64,000 nt of DNA from assembly GCF_001028175.1 (NCBI RefSeq), contig NZ_AEJF01000228.1, forward strand, positions 1 through 64,000, given 5' to 3'. Shown in pieces: positions 17,778-26,935 of the stretch. Made by a program: the position numbers and the translations under genes. Below the pieces are notes generated by a model. It saw only the letters and a program-made list of their open reading frames with translations, searched no databases and was not told where the DNA came from. This DNA is from Caballeronia mineralivorans PML1(12) (GTDB taxonomy: Bacteria > Pseudomonadota > Gammaproteobacteria > Burkholderiales > Burkholderiaceae). How positions within the stretch are numbered: the stretch's first letter is position 1; each line of letters starts with the position of its first letter.

Positions 17778-19274
17778 ATGGCTACCGCACCCGATCAACC
17801 ATCCGCTCAATTGCCCGGTGAAGTGGATAAGAAAAGCTGGCTGGAATCCCATGAAGCTGGATACCACAAAACATTAGGTAATCGTCAGGTTCAGATGATT
17901 GCAATCGGCGGCGCGATTGGAACCGGATTATTTCTTGGTGCGGGTGCGCGCCTGCAAATAGCCGGTCCGGCCCTGGCGCTCGTTTATCTGGTTTGCGGCG
18001 TCTTCTCATTCCTGATCCTGCGTGCACTCGGCGAATTGGTCATGCACCGTCCGAGCAGCGGCAGCTTTGTGTCGTATGCGCGTGAGTTCCTGGGGGAAAA
18101 GGCGTCGTTCGTCGCCGGCTGGATGTACTTCCTCAACTGGGCGATGACCGGCATTGTCGACATTACCGCGGTCGCGCTATATATGCATTATTGGGCGGCG
18201 TTCAGCGCCGTGCCCCAATGGCTGTTCGCGCTGCTGGCGCTCTGTATTGTCGCCACGATGAACCTGATCGGCGTGAAATGGTTCGCCGAGATGGAGTTCT
18301 GGTTCGCCCTTATCAAGGTCGCGGCGATCTCGCTGTTCCTGCTTATTGGTGTCGCTATCCTCGGCACGGGGACACCCGTTGCCGGGCACGCAACCGGATC
18401 GCACCTGATCACGGAGAATGGCGGCCTGTTCCCGCATGGTCTGATGGCCGCGCTCGTGCTCGTCCAGGGCGTGGTGTTCGCCTTTGCCGGGGTCGAACTG
18501 GTCGGCACGGCCGCGGGCGAGTGCAAGGACGCGCGCAAGGTCCTGCCTCGCGCGATCAACAGCGTGATCTGGCGTATCGCCTTGTTTTATGTAGGGTCCG
18601 TGGTGCTCCTCGTCTGCTTGCTGCCGTGGAGCGCCTACAAGGCGGGGCAGAGCCCGTTCGTCACGTTCTTTGGCGCGCTCGGCGTGCCGGGCGTTGGCTC
18701 GGTGATGAATATCGTCGTGTTGTCGGCTGCGCTGTCGAGCCTCAACTCGGGGCTGTATTCCACAGGGCGCGTATTGCGCGCGCTGTCGATGGGGGGATCC
18801 GCGCCGCACTTCCTGTCCCGCATGAGTTCTCAGTCGGTCCCGTACGCCGGCATCCTGGTGACGGTGGCCATCTACATCCTGGGCGTGGTGCTCAACTATC
18901 TCGTGCCGTCGAGTGTGTTCGAAATCGTGCTCAACGTAGCGTCGCTCGGCATTCTCAGCACCTGGGGATTTATCGTTGTCTGCCAGATGAAGTTGCGCCA
19001 GGCCGTCGCGCGCGGCGACGCTGAACCGGCCACCTTCAAGATGCCGGGCGCCCCGGTGACATCCTGGCTGACGCTGGCGTTTCTGTTGGGCGTGCTGGTG
19101 CTGATGGCGTTCGACTATCCGAACGGCACGTGGACCGTGGCCTCGATTCCCGTCGTGGTCCTGCTGCTGGTAGCAGGGTGGTACGGGGTGCGCCGTCGGG
19201 CGCTGACCATGATGAAACCGACGATCCCGTCGGTCACCCTGACCCAAAGCATTTTTGAGGACAACCCGCGCTAG
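17778..19274 (+). CDS. ansP: L-asparagine permease AnsP
   Basis: A 498-residue protein from ATG 17778 with GGAG 7 bases upstream. It is a 12-helix amino acid-polyamine-organocation transporter, strikingly like E. coli AnsP along its length: YHKTLGNRQVQMIAIGGAIG, HRPSSGSFVSYAREFLGEK, VDITAVALYMHYWAAF, GVKWFAEMEFWFALIKV, PGAPVTSWLTLAFLL. It should take up L-asparagine with protons. No asparaginase is adjacent. Probable control by the divergent HypT-like LysR regulator. Confidence 0.93.
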   Translation: MATAPDQPSAQLPGEVDKKSWLESHEAGYHKTLGNRQVQMIAIGGAIGTGLFLGAGARLQIAGPALALVYLVCGVFSFLILRALGELVMHRPSSGSFVSYAREFLGEKASFVAGWMYFLNWAMTGIVDITAVALYMHYWAAFSAVPQWLFALLALCIVATMNLIGVKWFAEMEFWFALIKVAAISLFLLIGVAILGTGTPVAGHATGSHLITENGGLFPHGLMAALVLVQGVVFAFAGVELVGTAAGECKDARKVLPRAINSVIWRIALFYVGSVVLLVCLLPWSAYKAGQSPFVTFFGALGVPGVGSVMNIVVLSAALSSLNSGLYSTGRVLRALSMGGSAPHFLSRMSSQSVPYAGILVTVAIYILGVVLNYLVPSSVFEIVLNVASLGILSTWGFIVVCQMKLRQAVARGDAEPATFKMPGAPVTSWLTLAFLLGVLVLMAFDYPNGTWTVASIPVVVLLLVAGWYGVRRRALTMMKPTIPSVTLTQSIFEDNPR

Positions 19275-19417
19275 GGTACGATCGCGGTGAGGGCAAGCGC
19301 CGCGGTCCCCGTGCTTCCTGGCCGCCCAGGGGGATCCCGGTTCACGCCATGACCGGTTCACAACACGGCAGGGCTGGACATCCCTTTGCAGTCCAGCCGC
19401 AACGACGGAGAAGTTAC

Positions 19418-20833
19418 GTGAAGCCATTCGATGAGATGCTGACATCCGGTGACGGCGTTCGCACGCCGTATAACCTGCTCAAGCAATGGCTGGATACGCA
19501 GAATCCGGTGAATCTCGCGCAGAAGGCGCGCGACGCGGAAAGCGTTTTCCGCAAGACGGGCATTACGTTCGCCGTGTATGGCGAAGAAGAGGCGGCCGAG
19601 CGCCTGATCCCGTTCGACATCATTCCCCGGATCATTTCGGGTAACGAATGGACCCGGCTGTCGCAAGGCATTGAGCAGCGTGTCATTGCGATCAATGCCT
19701 TTCTGCACGACATCTATCATCGTCAGGAGATCGTGCGTGCCGGGATCATCCCCAAGGAGCTGATCGCCCATAACGAGGCCTTCTTGCCGGAGATGATCGG
19801 CTTTCGTCCGCCGGGGAATGTCTACACGCATATCATTGGCGTGGACATCGTGCGCACGGCCGAAAATCAGTTCTACGTGCTGGAAGACAACGCCCGCACG
19901 CCGTCCGGTGTCTCCTACATGCTGGAGAACCGCGAGACGATGATGCAGCTTTTCCCCGAGCTGTTTCAACAGGTCAAGGTGCGTCCGGTCGAGACCTATC
20001 CGCAATTACTGCGGCAATCGCTGGCCGCCGTGTGCCCGCCGGGCGGCAACGAAGCCAGTCCGACCATCGCCGTGCTGACGCCGGGCATCCACAATTCTGC
20101 GTACTACGAACATTCGTTTCTCGCCGATCAGATGGGCGTTCATCTGGTCGAGGGCAGTGACCTCCAGGTGATGGACGGCCGCGTGGTCATGCGCATGACG
20201 GAAGGCTTTCGCGCCATCGACGTGCTCTATCGCCGCCTGGATGACGCTTTCCTCGATCCGATGACCTTCCGGCCCGACTCGGTGCTGGGCGTAGCCGGCA
20301 TCATGGATGTCTACCGTGCCGGGAATATCACGATTGCCAATGCACCCGGCACCGGGATTGCCGACGACAAGGCGATCTATTCGTACATGCCGGAGATTGT
20401 CGAGTTCTACACAGGCCGCAAGTCGATCCTGGAGAACGTGCCGACCTGGCGCTGCGCCGAGCCGGACAGCCTGAAATACGTGCTGGACCATCTTGAGGAA
20501 CTCGTGGTGAAGGAAGTCCACGGGTCGGGCGGCTACGGCATGCTGGTCGGGCCTGCGGCGTCGAAGAAGGAGCGGGAGGAGTTCGCCGCCAAGCTCAAGG
20601 CGCGGCCGGGCAACTACATCGCTCAACCGACGCTGGCGCTCTCGACCACGCCGATATTGACCGAAAAGGGCCTCGCGCCGCGCCACGTCGATCTGCGTCC
20701 TTTCGTGCTCGTGTCGGACCGCATTCGCATCACCCCCGGCGGATTGACGCGAGTCGCATTGAAGGAGGGCTCGCTCGTTGTCAATTCGAGCCAGGGCGGC
20801 GGTACCAAGGACACCTGGGTGCTCGCGGACTGA
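19418..20833 (+). CDS. Circularly permuted type 2 ATP-grasp protein
   Basis: A 471-residue protein from GTG 19418, chosen for the CGGAG 7 bases before it; an in-frame ATG at 19349 gives a 23-residue extension that is not family-like. It matches the former DUF404/DUF407 proteins: YGEEEAAERLIPFDIIPRII, LEDNARTPSGVSYMLENRE, TPGIHNSAYYEHSFLA, VKEVHGSGGYGMLVGP, LRPFVLVSD. ATP-grasp enzymes form peptide-like bonds through acyl-phosphates; this family is predicted to build peptides or protein tags but has no proven substrate. First gene of a three-gene cluster with alpha-E and transglutaminase proteins. Confidence 0.93.
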   Translation: MKPFDEMLTSGDGVRTPYNLLKQWLDTQNPVNLAQKARDAESVFRKTGITFAVYGEEEAAERLIPFDIIPRIISGNEWTRLSQGIEQRVIAINAFLHDIYHRQEIVRAGIIPKELIAHNEAFLPEMIGFRPPGNVYTHIIGVDIVRTAENQFYVLEDNARTPSGVSYMLENRETMMQLFPELFQQVKVRPVETYPQLLRQSLAAVCPPGGNEASPTIAVLTPGIHNSAYYEHSFLADQMGVHLVEGSDLQVMDGRVVMRMTEGFRAIDVLYRRLDDAFLDPMTFRPDSVLGVAGIMDVYRAGNITIANAPGTGIADDKAIYSYMPEIVEFYTGRKSILENVPTWRCAEPDSLKYVLDHLEELVVKEVHGSGGYGMLVGPAASKKEREEFAAKLKARPGNYIAQPTLALSTTPILTEKGLAPRHVDLRPFVLVSDRIRITPGGLTRVALKEGSLVVNSSQGGGTKDTWVLAD

Positions 20834-20944
20834 GCTTGGGCTTTTTACGCCGTTCATGGCGCGGACGCGAGGGAACCTGGCAGCGGCCCCGGTCCGGCGC
20901 AAATCACGAACGCGGCACTAAACAAAACTGGAGTTGGACAGGAC

Positions 20945-21886
20945 ATGCTTCTCGGACGTACTGCAAGCGGTCTCTACTGGATGCACCGCTACATCGAGCG
21001 CGCGGAAAACATGGCACGGATTGTCGATGCCGGGTTGCGCATGGCGCTGACCCGAACCTCCGACGCACCAGCGGAATGGTCGTCCGTCGTGGTGACATCG
21101 GGTACCGAAGACGGCTTTCGCAAGAAGCATGACGTCTATTCCGCGAGCACAGTGTCGGACTATCTGCTGCGCGATGGCGACAATCCGTCGAGCGTGCTGT
21201 CATGCATCGAAGCAGCGCGTTCGAACGCCCGCATGGTGCGCACGGCGCTTACCCGCGAGGCCTGGGAGAGTGTCAACGAAGCGTGGATGGTGATAAAGCG
21301 GGCGCTGGCGAGCCCGGTTCCAGCCAGCGAGCTGCCTGTGGTTCTCGACCAGATCAAGCGGGAAACCGCGCTCATTCGCGGCACGTTCCACGGCACGATG
21401 CTCAGGAACGAGATTTTCGACTTTGCCCGCATTGGGACTTTCATTGAACGCGCCGACAACACGGCACGCATTCTCGACGTCAAGTATCACTTGCTGCTGC
21501 CGTCGGTGTCCTATGTCGGCACGTCACTCGACAATTACCAGTGGGAGTCGATCCTGCGTTCCGTGGCCGCGCATCGCTCGTACCGGTGGGTGTACGACGT
21601 TCAGTACAAGCCTGTGAATATTGCAGATTATCTGATGCTTAATGGGCGGATGCCGCGCTCGCTGCATTTCTGCTATCTCAACATTGTCGAGAACCTGGGT
21701 TATCTCGCTGAAGACTACGGCATCCGTCACGCGTGCCACGACACCGCCGATAACACGCTAGCCACGCTTAAAGGCAACACGATCAAGCAAATCTTCGCGG
21801 ACGGCCTGCACGAATTCCTCACCCGGTTTATCGGCCAGAACAACCGTCTCGGCTTCGATATCGCCGAAACCTACAACTTCGATTGA
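20945..21886 (+). CDS. Alpha-E domain protein (DUF403)
   Basis: A 313-residue, almost entirely helical protein starting MLLGRTASGLYWMHRYIERAENMARI, the hallmark of the alpha-E domain, with further conserved RREALIR-like (KRETALIRGTFHGTMLRNE) and FIERADNTARILDVKYH motifs. Function is unknown. The family almost always sits beside circularly permuted ATP-grasp and transglutaminase genes and is thought to act with them. It starts 111 bases after the ATP-grasp stop and ends 8 bases before the transglutaminase ATG. Confidence 0.95.
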   Translation: MLLGRTASGLYWMHRYIERAENMARIVDAGLRMALTRTSDAPAEWSSVVVTSGTEDGFRKKHDVYSASTVSDYLLRDGDNPSSVLSCIEAARSNARMVRTALTREAWESVNEAWMVIKRALASPVPASELPVVLDQIKRETALIRGTFHGTMLRNEIFDFARIGTFIERADNTARILDVKYHLLLPSVSYVGTSLDNYQWESILRSVAAHRSYRWVYDVQYKPVNIADYLMLNGRMPRSLHFCYLNIVENLGYLAEDYGIRHACHDTADNTLATLKGNTIKQIFADGLHEFLTRFIGQNNRLGFDIAETYNFD

Positions 21887-21894
21887 GTCCGGCC

Positions 21895-22734
21895 ATGCGT
21901 CTCGCGATCCGTCACATCTCCCGGTATCACTACGACCAGCCCGTGCCTTACGCGTTGCAGCGGCTGCGGCTTCGTCCCCAGACATGCCCGGGGCAGAGAG
22001 TCATCGACTGGCAGGTTACGGTCGACGGTATCGCGCCGTCAGTTTCCTATTCCGACGGGTTGGGCAATCGTGTCGATCTCGTCCGTCATGAGCGCAATAC
22101 GCAGCAGATCGTCATCGTGGCGGAAGGGACGGTCGAAACCGAGGACACGGCCGGGATATTCGGCACGGTCAACGGCGTCGCGCCGCCCTGGATTTTTGAG
22201 CGGGTTACGACTCTGACCCACGCCGGAGAATGTATTGGCGCGCTCGCGGCGCCGCTTCGTTCGGAAGGTAAGCCACTGGACTCACTGCATGAGCTGATGA
22301 GTGCGATTAACAGCAGGATTGCTTACAAACCCGGCACGACCGAGGTCGGCACGGACGCAGAGACGGCCTTGCGCAACGGACAGGGCGTGTGTCAGGACCA
22401 TGCGCATGTCTTTATCGCGGCGGCGCGTCTGATGAAAATCCCCGCACGCTATGTGTCGGGCTATCTGCTGATGGACGGCATGCCCGCGCAGACCGCGAGC
22501 CATGCATGGGCCGAAGCGTATCTCGACGGGCTCGGCTGGGTGGGGTTCGACGCAGCCAACAATACGTGCCCGGATGAGCACTATGTGCGGATCGCGACGG
22601 GCCTCGACTATCGAGACGCCATGCCCGTTTCCGGCGTGCGCACGGGGCAGGGTGCGGAGACGCTGATTGTCGAGATCGATGTCGCGCGTTCGCAAGGCTC
22701 GCAAGGCTCGCAGGGTTCGCAGGTTCAGGGCTGA
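21895..22734 (+). CDS. Transglutaminase-like cysteine peptidase
   Basis: A 279-residue protein from ATG 21895. It has the N-terminal beta domain of bacterial transglutaminase-like proteins (RHISRYHYDQPVPYALQRLRLRPQT) and a core with the catalytic triad: Cys in GQGVCQDHAHVFIAAAR (about residue 166), His in SHAWAEAYL and Asp in GWVGFDAANN. It may cleave or ligate the product of the upstream ATP-grasp protein. The C-terminus ends in GSQ repeats encoded by 9-base tandem repeats, a likely disordered tail. Third gene of the triad. Confidence 0.93.
   Translation: MRLAIRHISRYHYDQPVPYALQRLRLRPQTCPGQRVIDWQVTVDGIAPSVSYSDGLGNRVDLVRHERNTQQIVIVAEGTVETEDTAGIFGTVNGVAPPWIFERVTTLTHAGECIGALAAPLRSEGKPLDSLHELMSAINSRIAYKPGTTEVGTDAETALRNGQGVCQDHAHVFIAAARLMKIPARYVSGYLLMDGMPAQTASHAWAEAYLDGLGWVGFDAANNTCPDEHYVRIATGLDYRDAMPVSGVRTGQGAETLIVEIDVARSQGSQGSQGSQVQG
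22690..22727 (+). repeat. 9-base tandem repeat inside the transglutaminase 3' end
   Basis: About four imperfect copies of TCGCAAGGC (later copies read CGCAGGGTT and CGCAGGTTC) encode a Ser-Gln-Gly-type tail just before the stop codon. Copy number could vary between strains by slippage without breaking the frame. Confidence 0.7.
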
Positions 22735-22807
22735 CGGTCTGGCATGTCGCCACGAACGCCTGGATGAGTACGTTGTGTTTCCTTAACCATGAGCATGAGG
22801 TAACGGC

Positions 22808-23083
22808 ATGTCAATTTCCAACAGTGCAGCGAGCGATGTGAACAATACGCCGGCAACGACAACCCCGGATTTTGGCGCCGGATCGACGCCGGAATCCGGC
22901 AAGGTACGAGCACGTCTCAAACAGGCCCGGAAGAAGGCGGCCGATGTGCAAGTCGTCGTGATTGAACGGGGACGGAAATCAGCGAGTCTCGCGAACGACT
23001 ATGTGCATGAGCGTCCATGGTCGACCGCCGGCGTAGCCCTGGGTGTGGGAGTGCTGATTGGGTGGCTGGCCGGGCGGAAATAG
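22808..23083 (+). CDS. DUF883 family membrane-anchored protein (YqjD/ElaB type)
   Basis: A 91-residue protein. A charged helical stretch (RARLKQARKKAADVQVVVIERGRK) is followed by the family end HERPWSTAGVALGVGVLIGWLAGRK, one C-terminal membrane helix. YqjD and ElaB in E. coli are inner-membrane proteins that bind stationary-phase ribosomes. The gene lies 73 bases after the transglutaminase and may be co-transcribed or independent. Confidence 0.85.
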   Translation: MSISNSAASDVNNTPATTTPDFGAGSTPESGKVRARLKQARKKAADVQVVVIERGRKSASLANDYVHERPWSTAGVALGVGVLIGWLAGRK

Positions 23084-23224
23084 CGCTGTCCTGTTCGCGA
23101 GGGGGACGGGTGGGCATGGCTTTGCCTGTGCCTGTGCCTTGTTCAGCCCTGTCCGTCTCCCGCTTTCCAGGCAATCGATCATCTCTCACCTGCATCGGTG
23201 CATGAATGCGTGACGGCGCAATTT

Positions 23225-24001
23225 CTATGCAATGTGCGCAGCGAAGCCGCGTTCATCGGGCGCAATATCAGGCCGCAGGGTGAGTTCCGGGATCTCGTAC
23301 GCACCGGCGTTCTGTGGGCGAAATGATATCGGCGCAGTCTTCCAAAGCGCATCAAGACGTTGTCCGAGCGAGTCACAAATCTTTGAATACCTTGCTTCGT
23401 CAATTCGGCCTGTCCGATAGATCATGAACGGTGGCAGGACGTCGAAGCCGGGGTAATACAGAATTCCGTGCTGGATGGGGAACAACAGATCATCTATTGG
23501 GCCATTGATACCCCGTGGGCCGTAATGAGGCTCCCATCCGCCCGCAGTGACAATCAGCATTGCTCGCTTTCCTGCCATCGTGCCTTCCCCATAGCGGTCC
23601 CCCCAGCGAGCGTCGGAGTGTTCCCCTACGCCATAGGCGAAGCCGTACGCATAGACGCGCTCCACCCAGCCTTTCAGGATCGCCGGCATCGAAAACCACC
23701 AGAGGGGAAACTGCAGGATCACAGCATCCGCCCACACCAGCTTGTCCTGTTCGAGCGCGATGTCTTTGGTTTGCAGACCATTCTCGAACGCATGCTTGGA
23801 ATCAAGGGATGGATCGAAGGGCATATTGGACTGCCTGTGCGTGCTGTCGCACGTGTCGAGCGACGCTTTCCACTTCATTGCATACAAGTCGGATACCTGG
23901 ACGACGTGTCCCGCATCTTCAAGGCGTTTGACCGAAAAGTCCTTAAGCGAGCCGTTCAGTGACCGGGGTTCGGGGTGGGCGTAGACGAGAAGAACATTCA
24001 T
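23225..24001 (-). CDS. NAD(P)H-dependent oxidoreductase, flavodoxin-like (MdaB/NQO1 type)
   Basis: A 258-residue protein with the flavodoxin-like opening LVYAHPEPRSLNGSLKDF (FMN/FAD phosphate loop) and the family core AVILQFPLWWFSMPAILKGWVERVYAYGFAYG, followed by MLIVTAGG. It probably performs two-electron reduction of quinones or nitro compounds with NAD(P)H. A divergent LysR regulator starts 85 bases away, with a palindrome between them at 24050-24073. Confidence 0.9.
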   Translation of the reverse strand: MNVLLVYAHPEPRSLNGSLKDFSVKRLEDAGHVVQVSDLYAMKWKASLDTCDSTHRQSNMPFDPSLDSKHAFENGLQTKDIALEQDKLVWADAVILQFPLWWFSMPAILKGWVERVYAYGFAYGVGEHSDARWGDRYGEGTMAGKRAMLIVTAGGWEPHYGPRGINGPIDDLLFPIQHGILYYPGFDVLPPFMIYRTGRIDEARYSKICDSLGQRLDALWKTAPISFRPQNAGAYEIPELTLRPDIAPDERGFAAHIA

Positions 24002-24049
24002 GGCTGGGCCTCCGTTGCTAGAAGAGGGCAGAATAGGGCTTGATCAGAT

Positions 24050-24073
24050 ATATTGGAAATGAATATCCAATAT
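24050..24073. promoter_or_regulatory. Putative LysR operator
   Basis: A 24-base inverted repeat, ATATTGGA (24050-24057) and TCCAATAT (24066-24073) with an 8-base centre. It lies between the divergent oxidoreductase and LysR genes, 14 bases before the regulator's ATG. It contains T-N11-A spacing and fits a site for autorepression and for control of the oxidoreductase. Confidence 0.6.
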
Positions 24074-24086
24074 CGCAGGTATTGCC

Positions 24087-24980
24087 ATGACTAATTTAAG
24101 AAGGCTGGACCTGAACCTGCTGGTCACACTTGATGTCCTGCTTTCAGAACACAATGTGACCCGCGCGGCGGAACGCCTGAACTTCTCGCAACCATCGGTA
24201 AGCGTTCATCTTGCCAAACTGCGGGATGTCTTTGGAGACCCGCTGTTGCTACCGGGGCCACGAGGAATGCGGCCCACCGCGAGAGCCGAAGAGTTGCGCG
24301 AACCTTTGCGTCAGGCACTTGACGCACTTGAGCGCGCGGTGTCGCCCGCGCGCTCTTTTGATCCAGCCGAGGCGAGTCATACGTGGCGCGTTGCCGCTGC
24401 CGACTATGGCGAATCGACGGTCCTGCTGCCCGCTTTGGCCGGTTTGCGCTCGGCGGCGCCGGGTACCCGCCTGGCAGTCCTGCAACTTGTTCCGCCACGC
24501 ATCGCCAAGCAGGCGGAACAGGGGGAGATCGATCTTGCCCTCCATACGAGCGAGGACGCTCCTTCTGGATTGCATCGGCGGCCGCTCTTTACCGAGCGGT
24601 ATGTTCTGGCAGGCCGCGCCGGCCATCCGCGCTTGAAGCGCCGGCCGACGCTTACGCAATTCTGCCAACTCGATCACGTGGTCGTGTCGCAGGATGGCGG
24701 GGGATTTCGCGCCATCACGGACGAAGTGCTCTCGCAGGCGGGTCTCGCGCGCCGGGTGGTGCTCTCCGTTCCGCACTTCCTGTTCATGATGTCGGTCCTG
24801 GCGAGCACCGACCTAGTGGCGATGTTGCCTTCGCGCCTGGTTCGCGACACCAGCGTGCTGAGGGTAGTGGAGCCACCTGTCGATATACCCGGCTACGAGA
24901 TGGCCATGCTCTGGCATGAGCGCTCCCATCGCGATCCCGCGCATCAATGGCTGCGTGAGCACATCGCAAATTCGGTGTGA
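24087..24980 (+). CDS. LysR family transcriptional regulator (NodD/SyrM-like type)
   Basis: A 297-residue protein starting NLRRLDLNLLVTLDVLLSEHNVTRAAERLNFSQPSVSVHLAKLRD. The opening and the LPGPRGMRPTARAEEL stretch are typical of the NodD/NahR/LinR branch, which often responds to aromatic or quinone compounds. It is divergent from a quinone-reductase-like gene and probably controls it through the palindrome in between. Confidence 0.93.
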   Translation: MTNLRRLDLNLLVTLDVLLSEHNVTRAAERLNFSQPSVSVHLAKLRDVFGDPLLLPGPRGMRPTARAEELREPLRQALDALERAVSPARSFDPAEASHTWRVAAADYGESTVLLPALAGLRSAAPGTRLAVLQLVPPRIAKQAEQGEIDLALHTSEDAPSGLHRRPLFTERYVLAGRAGHPRLKRRPTLTQFCQLDHVVVSQDGGGFRAITDEVLSQAGLARRVVLSVPHFLFMMSVLASTDLVAMLPSRLVRDTSVLRVVEPPVDIPGYEMAMLWHERSHRDPAHQWLREHIANSV

Positions 24981-25333
24981 TTCCACCCGGGAAAGATTCG
25001 GTAAGGCCTTGAGAAGGTCGCCTCCTTTTCGAGGGGTTCCTTCGCTTAAAAACTAGGATCATCGCTTTAACGAATTCCGCTGGCAGGCACACGCCCAGGG
25101 GAGGCTTCCCAAGTTGTCTCACGAAGACATCGGCTAGCCGCTCTTGCGATCAGCATTGGAAACTTGAGCGATGAAACGTGATCCTTTGCGAGTCGTCAAA
25201 CGCGCTTCCGAAAGTCTTCGTGCAACCGTCCGTTCGCGGTTGGAGTCTCAAAAAGCCCGGCCCGGGAAGACCGTGGCGGAAAAGCAGCATGTTCGACAAA
25301 CGCAATTTTAACGATGGATCGACGGGGGTAGGT
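24981..25333. other. Intergenic region upstream of the LprI-like gene
   Basis: About 350 bases. The open frame of the next gene extends back to 25178, but that stretch has no protein-like features or ribosome binding site. The promoter of the LprI-like gene should lie here. Nothing else was seen. Confidence 0.4.
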
Positions 25334-25822
25334 ATGACAAGGTCAGGTAAATTGAAAACGAAATTGTTCAACGTGAAGCGTGCGGCCGGGACCGTTACGC
25401 TGACGTTACTGGTATTGGGCGGCGGCTTGTTATCCGGGTCCGCACACGCAGCGAGTTTCCACTGTGGCAAGAAAGTCTCAAGCTCAGAGAAGCTTGTTTG
25501 CACGGACCCGGAATTGTCATCTCTCGACGACAAGCTGGCGATATCCTTCAAACGTGCGAAAGACGTGACTCCTGACGCAGAGGCCTTTGAGGACGACCAT
25601 GTCAAGCAGTGGCAATGGCGTCAGCACAACTGCAAAGACAAGACTTGCGTGGTCAACTGGTACAACCGCCGTATCAGTGAACTCGATGCGGACTTCAATC
25701 AAGGGACGCAAAACCAGATTGTTGTCCTCAAGGCCAATCTGGCAGAGCAAAAGATCACGGATACGGCTCAAGCAGCCGTGTTGAGAATGAAAGGCGATGC
25801 AGTTCCCGGATCTTTGCAATAA
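25334..25822 (+). CDS. LprI/DUF1311-like secreted protein
   Basis: A 162-residue protein from ATG 25334 (GGTAGGT upstream). A long signal peptide (hydrophobic LTLLVLGGGLLSGSAHA, cleavage after AHA near residue 40) precedes a domain with the pattern SFHCGKKVSSSEKLVCTDPELSSLDDKLA and RQHNCKDKTCVVNWYNRRI, so four cysteines forming two probable disulfides. This is the lysozyme-inhibitor LprI N-terminal or DUF1311 fold, found in periplasmic proteins; lysozyme inhibition is not established for this subgroup. An imperfect terminator-like stem follows at 25862. Confidence 0.8.
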   Translation: MTRSGKLKTKLFNVKRAAGTVTLTLLVLGGGLLSGSAHAASFHCGKKVSSSEKLVCTDPELSSLDDKLAISFKRAKDVTPDAEAFEDDHVKQWQWRQHNCKDKTCVVNWYNRRISELDADFNQGTQNQIVVLKANLAEQKITDTAQAAVLRMKGDAVPGSLQ

Positions 25823-25861
25823 CCTGCAGACGTTGCTTGTTTAGCGGGGTTTTGTTTGACT

Positions 25862-25895
25862 GTCGGCTGGCTTGGGCACTCCTGAGCCAGCCGAC
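25862..25895. terminator. Strong hairpin between convergent genes
   Basis: Perfect 11-base stem GTCGGCTGGCT/AGCCAGCCGAC with a 12-base loop, between the ends of the LprI-like gene and the minus-strand AraC gene. No U-run follows directly on either side, so it may act as a processing or bidirectional weak terminator. Confidence 0.5.
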
Positions 25896-26021
25896 GGAGA
25901 TTGCCGGTTTTCTTCCATTTCCGCTTTCCGTGAGTTCACGAAAGGCCGGATATTCACATGTCGCGCTCGGGCCGCGTCATCATCGCGAAGTCCCACGCTC
26001 GCGGGGGCCCCGCGCCTCGGT

Positions 26022-26813
26022 CTACTCCTCGTCCTCGATGCTGGAAAAATACCGCGTCGGCGCAGCACCGAGCGCGCTGCGGAACATCGCGGTGAATGAA
26101 CTTGGATGTTCGTAGCCGACCCGGGCAGCCACCGCCGACACCGACTCGCCATCAGCGAGCCTCGATACGGCATCCAGCAGGCGTGCCTGCTTGCGCCACG
26201 CGGCGAACGGCAAGCCCGTCTCCCTGACGAACACCCGCGCGAGCGTACGCGCGCTCGCACCTACCTTCTGGCCCCATTGCTCAATAGTCGCACCGTTCGA
26301 TAAATCCGCCATCAGCGCCTGGGCGACCCGCAGGGCGCGCGCGTCGCGGGGCAGGGGGAGGAACATCGACGTGAGCCGGGTTTCGGCGATTTCGTCGCAA
26401 ATCAGGCTGGCGACGCGCTCTTCGCGCCGGCTCGCGGGGTACGGACGCGAAAACCGCGCAGCCACATTGGTGAGTTCGCGCAGCAGCGGCGAGACCTGCA
26501 CCACGGCGCAGTCGCTTTGCAGCAACGCGCCGATCGCCGCCGGATCGACGTCGATGCTGCGCTTGTCCAGGTCGTCGCGGGCGTGGATCCGGTGCTCCGC
26601 GCCGGCAGGAATCCAGACGGCGCATTTGGGCGGCACGATCCAGTTGCCCTGCGGCGTAAAAACGGTCATTACGCCTGAATCGGTGTACGTAAGCCGCGCA
26701 CGCCTGTGGCTGTGCGCCGCGTGGGAATAGCCGCGCGGCAAGACGCTGGCGAGCGCGACGACAGGCGGCAGCGCGCCGGGAAGTTCGAGCGGATCCGAGG
26801 GGCCGAGCAACAT
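26022..26813 (-). CDS. AraC family transcriptional regulator (cupin sensor)
   Basis: 263 residues from ATG 26813; an in-frame ATG at 26924 would extend it into the divergent promoter. The N-terminal cupin-like domain (HSHRRARLTYTDSGVMTV; WIVPPKCAVWIPAGAEHRI) binds the effector. Two C-terminal HTHs are visible (TIEQWGQKVGASARTLARVF; SVSAVAARVGYEHPSSFTAMFR). It is divergent from the tartrate dehydratase gene and probably controls the tartrate cluster, with tartrate or a related hydroxy acid as inducer. Length fits the subgroup. Confidence 0.9.
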   Translation of the reverse strand: MLLGPSDPLELPGALPPVVALASVLPRGYSHAAHSHRRARLTYTDSGVMTVFTPQGNWIVPPKCAVWIPAGAEHRIHARDDLDKRSIDVDPAAIGALLQSDCAVVQVSPLLRELTNVAARFSRPYPASRREERVASLICDEIAETRLTSMFLPLPRDARALRVAQALMADLSNGATIEQWGQKVGASARTLARVFVRETGLPFAAWRKQARLLDAVSRLADGESVSAVAARVGYEHPSSFTAMFRSALGAAPTRYFSSIEDEE

Positions 26814-26935
26814 GGCAGGTTCGCGATAGTGGTTGTCCGGGTTCCGGTGACGGCGCCCGGGCGATGCTTCGTAGAATGTCGTGAGATTACCGCAAGGCGC
26901 ATGAAGCCGTCTTGCATCGGACAAAAAGGACCCGT

